Source: Monocercomonoides exilis
Lineage: Eukaryota > Preaxostyla > Oxymonadida > Polymastigidae
Direction of reading: 5' to 3'
Length of the DNA stretch: 64,000 bases
Assembly (NCBI GenBank): GCA_001643675.2
Contig: LSRY02000030.1
Span: 792,501 to 856,500 of the forward strand
Shown: in pieces, positions 24,879 to 34,282 of the stretch
How positions within the stretch are numbered: the stretch's first letter is position 1
Layout: each line of letters opens with the position of its first letter
The notes under the pieces: generated by a model
What the model was told of the DNA's origin: nothing
Database searches by the model: none
The model's input: the letters and a program-made list of their open reading frames with translations, nothing else
Translations under genes and position numbers: made by a program

Positions 24879-25143
24879 AACACAACCATCGAAGTTTCTG
24901 TTACTCCCTCAGAAACAACTATCTGTGATTTTCTTACATCCCAGCCGCAACAGACAACACAATCTGCAGCCGTCTTTCTATGTTGTTTTTCACTGCTGCT
25001 GAATAATATGACAATTCATCTGAATCATCCGATGAGTCAATTGCAGACACAGATGTTGATGATGACTTTTTATCTTCTTCGATTTTCTTCTCTTTGCTAA
25101 TCAAGAACGCATGAATCGAGTTTGAAATGAGCGTGCTGCTCCA

Positions 25144-26050
25144 GTGAAGAAAATGAAGAAGTTGGAGTGTTTTGTTGACATCATTACAAAGAATACAGGA
25201 AGAAGAAAAGAAGGAAAGAAAATGCTTCAACAAATGCAAAAGAAAATGCAGTCACATGTTGCAAAAGTTGTGAAGATGAAGAGATCTGAAATACTGCAGA
25301 AATTGACGCATCTTCAGCAAATATTAACAGGAAGCAGAAGTGAAACTGACAGAAGAAAAACAAAAAGAACAGAGATGGAAAGAGATGAAGTGTTTCAGAT
25401 TGAGATAAATATAAAAGCTACATTTGCAAGGTCATTGGCTAAAGATACAATTTTTCTGATGGAGACAAAGAGAACATATCATGAAGATTTCTTCAAGAAG
25501 AAGAGATAGATACCAAAAAGAAACATAAAATTATTGTATATTTGATAAATCTATAAATAACGCAAAGGAAAACATAAAATATTTGGAGTCAAAGAAGAAG
25601 AAAAAGACGTCATAAAAATAATGCAGATGAGGCTGAAAGAGATAACAGAAAAAAGGAAAAAGAAAACGATGAAGTTTTGAAAGAAATAAGAAATAAATTA
25701 GTTAAAATCGAGAAAAAAAATTTAATTGAACCAAAATGATTGAGAGAAGTGATCCAGCAGGAGAGATTCCACCAGAAATGGAAAAAGAGTTAAATGAAAA
25801 GCAGAAACTGATAAAAGATCTGATCAATTTGGTTACTATGCTGGAGATAGCAGGAATCACATTCGATGGGGAAGTGATCAATGAGCAAATGAAAGGCATT
25901 TTAGCTGCGAATAATGAGAATCTCAACGTTGAACAGAAAAAGAACCAGGAGCTAACGGAAGAATTCAGCAAGCGAGAGAAGAGGGGGATATTAAATAAGT
26001 CAAATAAATTTAAGCAGAATAACAGAAAATGTGAACATGTGAATTCCTGA
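25144..26050 (+). pseudogene. Frameshifted coiled-coil gene relic
   Basis: Three overlapping + strand pieces of Lys/Glu-rich helical protein follow each other in different frames. They are 25144-25509 (SHVAKVVKMKRSEILQKLTH; ends TAG), about 25540-25735 (KENIKYLESKKKK, then DEVLKEIRNKLVKIEKKNLI in another frame, ending TGA) and 25736-26050 (MIERSDPAGEIPPEMEKELN, then LVTMLEIAGITFDGEVINEQ). Consistent composition and strand but shifting frames indicate a decayed coiled-coil gene directly upstream of the intact protease-transposase gene. The last piece could also be a small real gene starting at 25736 (104 residues). Confidence 0.45.
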
Positions 26051-26271
26051 ACGAATTTATAGTTTGAAACTTTTGAATGAGCAAAATCAATTTTTTATTT
26101 TCAAAATGTGAAACATTTACTGGTTCTTCTTTATTCAGTCGTTTCAAATGTGATTTGAAAAGTACAATTTTTTTCTTTTCTTTTTTTATTTGAATGTCAT
26201 TCGCTAAGCTTATAAAGGGATCGATCTTTCTGTGAAAGATATTTACAACATTGAAGATAGAAAACACACAA

Positions 26272-29200
26272 ATGCAACCAAAACAATACACTCTGAGCAA
26301 GTGGTCCAGAAAGCTGTGGGAATATGCCACCTCCATTTCTGGAGATTACACTTTCGAGTTATTTGACTATTTCATTTTTTCATTTCGAAAAATGAAGGAA
26401 ATCAAAGATTCGTTATATAAAAAATCAAATGGTGTGTGCAGCATTTCATAAATAATTGAAATTTTATTGTTTGATTTTTTTTTATTTATGCATGTGCTAT
26501 TTTACAGATCAACTTGATGGAGTGATGAATTCTTTGAGTTCAATATTTCCAAAGCTTCAGAATAAAATGCAAGTTGAATTACTTAAAAATCTGAGCACTT
26601 ACTGTTCTTATTCACAATTGCGAGATTACCATTACGATATTACGCAGGGACAATACAATTATGCGAAATATGGATCACTCCTTCATTACTTGGATGAGGA
26701 GAGTGATTGTGAAGATAGAAGATGCAAAAAAAGGCATTATCTCGATGAAGAATCACTTGCAAAAGTGAATAGGTTTTTGCTTGAAAACACAGATGAATCC
26801 TCAGAGCTCCAAAAAAGAAAAAACAAAGTGAGAAAAAGTTTCCATGACTCTGAAGGTTTGTATTTTTTTTATTTTCCGTTATTTATTTTGTGTTTCATTT
26901 TTCAAAAAAAAAGATCTTGATAATGATAATGGCTGGGGCATTTTCAGCGAAAATCGTTTTTCTTCAGGTGTTGATGCACAACAAAATGAATATTCCTACG
27001 AAAACATTCAAAATTTCGATAAATCAATTCAGGCATCTGTATCACACGTTCCACAATTTATTGTCAATGTTCAGAAGACACATGAATTGAATCTTTGTTC
27101 TCCATCAAAATCAGTTGGCTTGAAAAATTTAGGAAACAGCTGTTACTTAGCTGCAGCTATCCAAATGTTTGCATCAATGAATAAATTCCATTCGTGGGAA
27201 TTTCAGAAAGAAACGAAAGATATTCTTTCTTCAACAATTATCAATATTTGCAAATCAATCAATGATCAACAGGAGAATGTTGAATCTTTCTGGAACGAAG
27301 AGTTCTACGAAAAATGGAACAATGAAAATGATATTTCAAAAATGGAGGAGCACGAATTTGATGATGCAGTTGAGTGGTTTCTGAAAATAATACGTAAACA
27401 ATCTCCTACTGCCATGAACAATTTGGGTTGTCATTCAACAGATAATATCATTTGCCAAATGTGTGGATATGCATCTTTTGAAATGCCACAAAAAGTTGAT
27501 ATTATCATTCTGCAAGGTCATTCAATTGAACATTCGTTGAACGAGTTTCAAATCCTTCAATCTCAAAGAAAGAACGAAGAATTGAGCTGTCCATTGTGCA
27601 GATCGATTGGTGGAGTGATTCAGCAAACTCAATATGCAAACAACTCAGATTTCTTGTTATTTCGATGTGAGAATAATTCTATTTCTACAAATGAACAAAA
27701 CGAAAAAACAGCTGGATTGAACAAATCATTATGGATGATTGAAGTTACCAAAAGCATGCAATGCACTGATCAAGATTCAACTCAGAAAGAGAAATACAAT
27801 CTTCTTTCTATTATTTTGTTTAATCCAACAATCCATCATTATATTTGTATTACATTATCCCATATTGAACAAATCGAAAACAGCAACGAATACAATTTCC
27901 ATTGGAAAATATGCAACGATGAAAATGTGGAAGTTGTTAATGATCTTGAAATTAAAAGCAAATATGAAGAGTTGTGTTCAAACGGATGGAAAACAAGTTT
28001 TCTGTGTTATGTTAAAAGTTCATTTATTCAAATAGAAACTCAAAGACAATCTGTTTTTCTCGATTCATCTTTTGATCACTTCAGCAATGATTCAAATAGT
28101 TCAAACAATGCACCTGAAAACAACATGAATGATTCTATGTTTTGTGGTGGAGTTAACAGAACAACTTATAAAACTAAAAAACAACTTCACAGTGAATTGG
28201 TGTTAAAAACAGGAATCAATATGTCCTACTCATATTTCTGCAAGAAAACACAAGGAATCATCACAAAACCTAGAAACAGAACTGACTTGTGCTCCATTTG
28301 TGAAAGGGCAAGATATTTACAGAAAATATCTCAAAATAGAGAACTCAGTGATCAGGAAAATGAAGAGCTGCAATACATAACGGAGCACAAAAAATGGGCA
28401 GAATGCCAAAAACAATCATTTGTTGATTCAAAGAGCAAATTGAAAAATGGAGATCTTCTTTTGCTGCTAGACTTCAAAGAGAATTGGCAGCTTCCGCTTT
28501 CAAGAAGAGAAGTCAGTAAAGATTTTTACACAAAAAAGCAAGTGTCAGACCTGTGCATTATTTCATACACAAAACAAAAAGATTCACTTCATAAAACATG
28601 TCATCACTTCATTTCGGACTGTTTAACTCATGATTTCAGATACGCCATTGAATGCTTGAACGTAGTTATAGAAAAACATATATCAGAATCACACCCACTT
28701 CAATCAACTCTGACAATTTTTTCAGACTCTGGCCCTCACTTCAGGAATAAATACTTTTTAAGTAATTTTCTTAGTGGCAGTCAAAATCTTCAACAATTTT
28801 CATCGATATTTGTTAATTACTTCACAGAGCAGCATGGTAAATCGGAATGCGATGGAGAGTTTGGATTAATTTCATCCAAATTGTCGACTTCAAGCTTAGA
28901 AACTGGAAGTAATGCTTCATCATTTTGTGCCTTTTTGAAACAAATTTTTGATTCTTCAATTCAAAGCACCTCAAATGAGAAAATGAGCAGACAGTTTCAC
29001 TTGTGTGTTTCACTTTTTTTCATTTAATAACGTTGAAGTTTTTATTTTAATTGATTTTGGCTTCAGATACACTCCTTCAAATAAAAAAACTTGGAGTTGG
29101 CTGAAAATACCATCGATGATGATTTATTTATCTTTCAAAAGACAAAACGATCATATATTCACAGCATCTCATTCACAATTGTTAGAGGATAAATGGAAAA

Positions 29201-29607
29201 TCATCAGTGATTGCAAAAGTGGGCAAGAAAGAATAGTTGCAGAAAGAAAGAAGTTTGCAGGAGCAATTGCAGATCATACAAACAATATGCCCATCAATGA
29301 CAGAACATTATCTCGAATAAATCAAAGAATGTCAATGGAAAAATCAGCAGCCTTTTCACTTCAAAAGAAAACTGCATCAAAAGGTTGTTCATATTCAAAT
29401 CAAAGCATTCAATTCGAAAGAAAAAAAGAGACCGAAAAATTGCGAAACAAAAATGATTCACATATTATTTACCACACGCGGAGGAATTCTTCTAATATCG
29501 ATGATGATTTGATGATTGTTGAAACAAATGAAATTATAAAATTAAATAAAAAAAAATCTTCCAATTCAGAAATAGACAATCACTCAAACAAACGAAAATG
29601 TTTTTAA
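26272..29607 (+). CDS. USP-type deubiquitinase fused to RNase-H/DDE-like transposase (4 exons)
   Basis: Exons 26272-26431, 26508-26855, 26914-29002 and 29067-29607 join to 1046 codons without a frame error; introns start GTGTGT, GTTTGT and GTGTGT and end in AG. Residues about 235-510 form a peptidase C19 (USP) domain. The Cys box GLKNLGNSCYLAAAIQMF gives catalytic Cys about 246. A zinc-ribbon-like CQMC...CPLC pair follows, then the His box HHYICIT (His about 478) and CNDENVEVV (Asn/Asp about 504-505). Residues about 590-870 resemble a transposase seen in many invertebrate genomes. They have CSIC, then LLLLDFKENWQ (Asp about 689), IFSDSGPHFRN (Asp about 774) and HGKSECDGEFG (acidic residues about 814-818), a plausible RNase-H-fold triad. 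The C-terminus is basic. The role is inferred: a mobile-element or domesticated protein that may remove ubiquitin while handling DNA. ATG 26272 is the first Met of the open exon; a further 5' exon cannot be excluded. Confidence 0.8.
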
Positions 29608-29804
29608 TCTCTAATGAGTATTTTGTTGTTCAAATAAGTTGAAATATTGTGTTTATTGTTTTTGAACTGTTTCCACAATTGTTAATTTATTCATTAATTT
29701 CAAAACTATTTTTTCAACTGCAATGATTTGAAGTTCTTGTGCATTTTTTGATTTATGTTGTTATTGTATTCTAATTTTTTTTTTTGAGTCTTCTTGACTT
29801 CATT
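29608..29804. other. 3' flank of the protease-transposase gene
   Basis: AT-rich sequence with a T10-11 run; no gene. Confidence 0.4.
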
Positions 29805-30022
29805 GCTCAGCTCATTGCAGTCTAGTCGGTTCCGAAAAAAAATATTCATAAAACATAAAGGGGTTGGGGTTCCCGAAACGCAGACTCCCAGGAAAAAATG
29901 ATAATACTGTTTTTCAAACTTTATTGTTATTTTTTTGCTTAGCTTGCAAAAGTCTAGTCGGTTTCGCTTTGTGTTAAATGAATATTTGGGGTTGGGGTTC
30001 CCGGAATTATGACTCCCAGGAT
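29805..30022 (+). repeat. Two diverged direct repeats containing GGGGTTGGGGTTCCCG
   Basis: Two units about 130 bases apart share the order [GCT.AGCT.GCA], TCTAGTCGGTT(C/T)CG, GGGGTTGGGGTTCCCG and GACTCCCAGGA. The first unit lies at about 29805-29893 and the second at about 29937-30022. Within each unit TTGGGGT can pair with ACTCCCA, giving a short hairpin. They sit just downstream of the transposase-like gene, so they may be subterminal sequences of the element that carried it. No matching copy was seen upstream of the gene. Confidence 0.7.
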
Positions 30023-30135
30023 GAAGTTTTGATAAATCTGTTTTTTATTTTTTCATCCTTTTTTCTAAAAGCAGTTATATTTATTTTGAAATTGAATGAA
30101 TTAGTAACATTTGTGGAAATGTTTCAAATTTTTTT

Positions 30136-30138
<3 letters not shown>

Positions 30139-30177
<39 letters not shown>
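30139..30177 (+). repeat. 39-base poly-T tract
   Basis: An uninterrupted T run lies about 500 bases after the protease-transposase stop codon. It could be a slippage product or a relic of an inserted poly-A tail in antisense orientation. Confidence 0.9.
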
Positions 30178-30178
<1 letters not shown>

Positions 30179-30967
30179 ATCATTTTCACCTTTTTGAATA
30201 CCAAAGTACTATAATTATTAACGTTTTTAAACTTATCGGAATGTTGAAGTTTGTTTTGAGAATTATTTGTTTTTAATATGGAAGAATTAAAAAATCAAAC
30301 GTTATTATCATTCATACATTTATGATGAAGAATTTTTATTTTCAAAAAAAACAAAAACTATATCCCACAATTAAATTTATTTCTTTGAAGATAAACAAAC
30401 AAGGGCATAAAAATTATGATTTTCCGTATTTTGTCCCAAATGGAAAAAAGATGCGAATCAAATTAATTTTTCAGGGAAAAAATGAAAAGAAAACGAAAAT
30501 CAATGCACGATGAAGAAATACATATGGAGTATTCAAAACAACGGAAAATAGCTTGTGACGAGAGCAACAAAGAAATAGAAGGCAACGAAGAATAACTATT
30601 TAGCGATTTGCACTTTTCTTATTTCGGTTTTTTTTATCATTTGGACTCGGTTTTCCTTTGTCTTGAAGATCTCTTAGGTTTTTTGCCGCCCAGTTTTTCA
30701 TCAACTTCACAACAAATAAATTTTACAAATAATAAGTTAATAAAGTTCAAAAATAATATTTCTCAGAAAGAAAAAAGTATTAAACAATAACCTGAGGTTT
30801 TGTCACGCAGTCATATCTTTCCGATTTGTTCTGCTAATACAGATATTCAGCCTTTTCATTAATATGAAAATGACATATTTCATTTATAAACCTGTCATTA
30901 GTTGTCAAGCTGCTGCAAAACAAAATACAAGTCCATCTTTCGTTAAAATATCCTATATTAATTTATG
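30178..30967. other. AT-rich spacer
   Basis: No gene is supported. Short Lys/Asn/Phe-rich frames are typical of random AT-rich DNA. Confidence 0.5.
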
Positions 30968-32041
30968 TCTGACAACGGAACTGATGTCGATGCCTGTGGC
31001 TAGCCCCAACAGACCCCATGTGCCACCATCGAGTATGCCCTCAACTGCTTCATTTCCCTCCTTCAAGACGCCTCTCTCACACTCCTCTCCTCAATATTTG
31101 TTCCAACTCAAACACTCATTTTTAATGCAGCTGAAACCATAATCACTGGAAATGGCACAACTGCCACAACCATCTCATCCAGTGATATTCCTCAACATTC
31201 ATCAACATCAACAATTTCTTCACCAGATCCATCTGCCACTTCTTCCCTCTTCCAACAGACCCAGGGCTCCCTCACAGTCTCTGCCCTTGCCATCGCCCAC
31301 AACTCCACAAATCAAATCACCCCCATCCTCTTCCACCTCTCCGATAACTCCCATTCCCTCAACCTCAACACAATCACCATCATCGGAACAACCTCGTCTT
31401 CATCATCCTTCACAACACCCCTCTTATTCCTCACTGCTGGCTCCCTCGCCCTCAACCACACAGCAATCACCAGTCTCGCCCTCAACAGCCAAAGCATCTT
31501 CCACCTCACCTCCCTCACAGCACCCCTCACCCTCAACTCCTCCAACATCACAGACATCACCTCCACAGCCTCCCCCACCAGCTGTGTCCTCTCCTCTGCC
31601 ACCTCCCCTGCCCTCTCCATCTCCTTCGCCAACTGCACCATCACCAACATCAACTCAGAACAGTTGAGCCAACAAAGTGCCACAGATGGCGGGTGCACCT
31701 CATTCGTCTCATCTGCTTCTGCCAACACATTTTTGGTGTGCAGCACCATCTTCTCCACCTGCTCTGTGAGCGAGGATACAAGTTCTGGAGGAAGAGGCGG
31801 TGCTCTCATGATAGAGTACAACGATGATTCAGAAGTGTCAGAATCTTCCTTTTCCATCACCAATATCGTGTTTTCAACCAACAAGGTCAGTGCAGGAAGA
31901 GATATGTATTTTGTGTGTGAATCATTTGTCGCTTCTGTAAAGGAACCCTTGTTCACCTTCATGACAAGCATCACTCAGAAAGACAACTCGGCTGTTGGGC
32001 ATGACAGAACAGAGGCATTCGGTGATTGGAATTTCGATTAA
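30968..32041 (+). pseudogene. Truncated beta-helix surface-protein gene with in-frame TAG
   Basis: One frame runs from about 30968 to TAA at 32041 with a single TAG at 31001-31003. Its start, SDNGTDVDACG-stop-PQQTPCATIEYALN, matches the module header of this surface family (compare NGNDASELCGVNELNPCLTV in the 36-57 kb genes). The following 340 codons show the family's Ser/Thr/Asn-rich beta-helix style (LNHTAITSLALNSQSIFHL, ALSISFANCTITNINS, GGRGGALMIEY, GRDMYFVC). There is no signal peptide, membrane segment or kinase tail, so it is a single-module fragment. A further broken piece continues in another frame from 32046 (INGHTADNEHVERILGIKEV). Base usage on this copy is C-rich rather than G-rich as in the receptor genes, suggesting a different subfamily. 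Confidence 0.6.
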
Positions 32042-32950
32042 TAAATCTTTATCAACGGGCATACAGCTGACAATGAACATGTGGAAAGAATACTTGGCAT
32101 CAAGGAAGTGAATTGCGAGTTGGAAAAGACTCCCAACAAGAGTGCGCACAATGAGACGAGGCTTCTGAAGAAAGTGCAGATCATAAGGCTGAAATCATTT
32201 CATCAGCTGACTTGTCGGTGAATTAATGTGCAAATGAAGGCAAAGTCGAAGAAATTTAAGTTGTTGGAACATAAAACAGAAGAATTTGCATCATACACGC
32301 GGTTGATGAAATCAACATTGCTTGTCGGGCATTTATTCTCTTGTTGCTTAGAATTCTCCTCCAAATTTGAATTTCTTCCAAAACTCATTCATTCATTTGT
32401 CATCTTCTCGACATGTCGAAGGCGTGTGACGTTGTGTAACCTTCCGAACTCTATTTTGAAACCCATCCATTTCACAAAAGAACTGCTTCAATGTTTTTTC
32501 TGTTTTCACAGCAAATGCTTCGGTTTCAAAATGTGAAAAGTCGGAACTGTCCTCCTTTTTTTAATTTTGACATGCCAAACGGCTGTTCTCCTCAAAAAGT
32601 TTCTTTCATTTCGTTGTCTCATTATTTCAGCAGAAATTCTGCGATTGAATAAAAAATTATCTGTGCTTCTGGATAGAAATGAAAGACGAGGCATGATGTT
32701 GAATTTGGCTAGAGTTGAATGAAATGGAAATATAAATGTTTTTATTGATCATAGAAGGAGGCGTTGAAGAAGAAGAAATAAAATAAAATAAATTCATCTT
32801 GATGGCATTTCATTTCAAATAATTTGAATGAAAACATCAATCATTCAACGTTGACACATTGAGGCGAAGAAATGAGAATGATTTATTTTTTGTTCAGTTT
32901 ATATGTGCTGAAGAATTGAATGGAATAAATGCATCAGAATGTCCATGGAC
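32042..32950. other. Spacer with relic tail of the surface-protein fragment
   Basis: Only short pieces of coding appearance are present, with stops in all frames. No intact gene. Confidence 0.4.
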
Positions 32951-34282
32951 TCATCCAACGCCAGCGGAAAATTTACTGTTTAGAGGAAGCGGAAGAAGAG
33001 GAAGAAGAGGAAGAAGAAGCAGTGATGGGTGTGGTGGATAGGAGGAGATCGAAGACGGAGATGGAAAGAGTGAAGATTGAGAAGGCGGAAAAGATACAGA
33101 GAAAGAAGGGATTTGTCGTGTGGCTGCAGGAGATAAAGGGGAAAGCGATGGAGATAAAGTGGGATACTCACTTCCACCGATGCTCTTTCTGACAATGTTA
33201 TGATTGATATTGTTGATATTGTTGTTCTTATTGGAGTTGTGATAGCTTACAGTAGGTGGAATTGCAGTCTTCACAGAAGGAACAGCCGGTTGAGTTCGAG
33301 AAAGAAGCACACCGAAGTTGTTGAGTGAAGCTTGTTCAGAATGTGTTTGGAAATAAACAGAAGAAGAAGAGGAGGAGGAGGAAGCTGTCTGAGAAGGAAA
33401 TGGATGAGCTAACTGCTTCCATTGAGCTCTTCCAGGATTAGCAGCAACAATACCGATGAATGACCAGACAAACGAGGGAGAGAGGAGAGAGAAAGGAGAA
33501 GAGGAGGAAGGAAGAGGAGGAAGTGGCATTGACGATATTGAGGAGGAGGAAAATGATTACGTGTGAGGGAGTTTTGAGACAAATGGAAGAGAAGATGCAT
33601 TTGAAGTGGATGAAGAGCAATCAGATGGAGAATTGAATCCAAATGGGAAAAAAGAAAAAGAAGGGAAAGAAGAGGAAGAGGAAGAGGAAGAGGAAGAGGA
33701 AGAAGGCGATAGATTATTGACAGGAAGAGAAGGAGATGAATTTTTTTCAGAAGGGCTGCTGAGTGAATTGTGAGCAGATGATTCAGATGAAGCAACTGGA
33801 GTGGAAGGCAAAGAGGCAGTTGAATCAATTAAAAGAGTTGAACTGTTCAACGAAGAAGAAGAAGAAGAAGAGGATGATGATGAATCAGATGATGTTGAAG
33901 AAGGACGTGGTTGTGAAGGTGAAGGTGAAAGAAAAAGATGATTTGACGAAAGAGAAGAAGGCGAAACTTGTGCGATCTGAATGACCGGCGAAGGAGATGA
34001 CTGAACAGAAGAAGAAGAAGAAGAAGAAGAAGAAGAAGAAGAAGAAGAAGAAGAAGAAGAAGAAAAAGAAAAAGAAAAAGAAAAAGAAGAAGGCGATTAT
34101 GAAGTTAATGCTGAATGATCAGATTTCAACACAATGACTGCTTTCGCAAACAAAATTCTCGAAGTAGCAGATTAAAAAAAAATGAAAGAAGAAAAAGAAG
34201 AAGGGGCATCTGAGAGAGAAATGGAATGAAATGAGTTCGATGATGCTCTTTGGACGAGCTGGGCGGCAAAGGCGAGCAAGAC
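32951..34282 (-). pseudogene. Ser/Pro-rich reading frame interrupted by three TAA
   Basis: On the minus strand a frame remains in register from about 34282 to a TGA at 32951-32953, with TAA at 34172-34174, 34097-34099 and 33557-33559. It encodes Ser/Pro-rich sequence with some ordinary stretches (RILFAKAVIVLKSDHSALTS, VWSFIGIVAANPGRAQWKQL, TQPAVPSVKTAIPPTVSYHN, NHNIVRKSIGGSEYP). A long TTC microsatellite expands it to poly-Ser. It may be a disordered protein gene with three nonsense changes, or a gene with unrecognised introns. No family recognised. Confidence 0.35.
34007..34087 (+). repeat. GAA then AAAAAG microsatellite
   Basis: An uninterrupted GAA-type trinucleotide array (about 34007-34062) passes into AAAAAG units to about 34087. 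Triplet periodicity keeps all frames open and creates poly-Ser (antisense) or poly-Glu/Lys shadows. Confidence 0.9.

Noticed and set aside
29860-30004. Telomere or interstitial telomere repeat (GGGGTTGGGGTT)
   Set aside because: Only two units occur per copy and they sit inside a longer conserved block, so this is better described as a paired repeat.
29821-30022. tRNA or small RNA gene in the repeats
   Set aside because: No A/B-box pair or cloverleaf can be formed; only a short hairpin is possible.
34007-34087. CRISPR-like or satellite array
   Set aside because: It is a plain trinucleotide microsatellite with no spacers.
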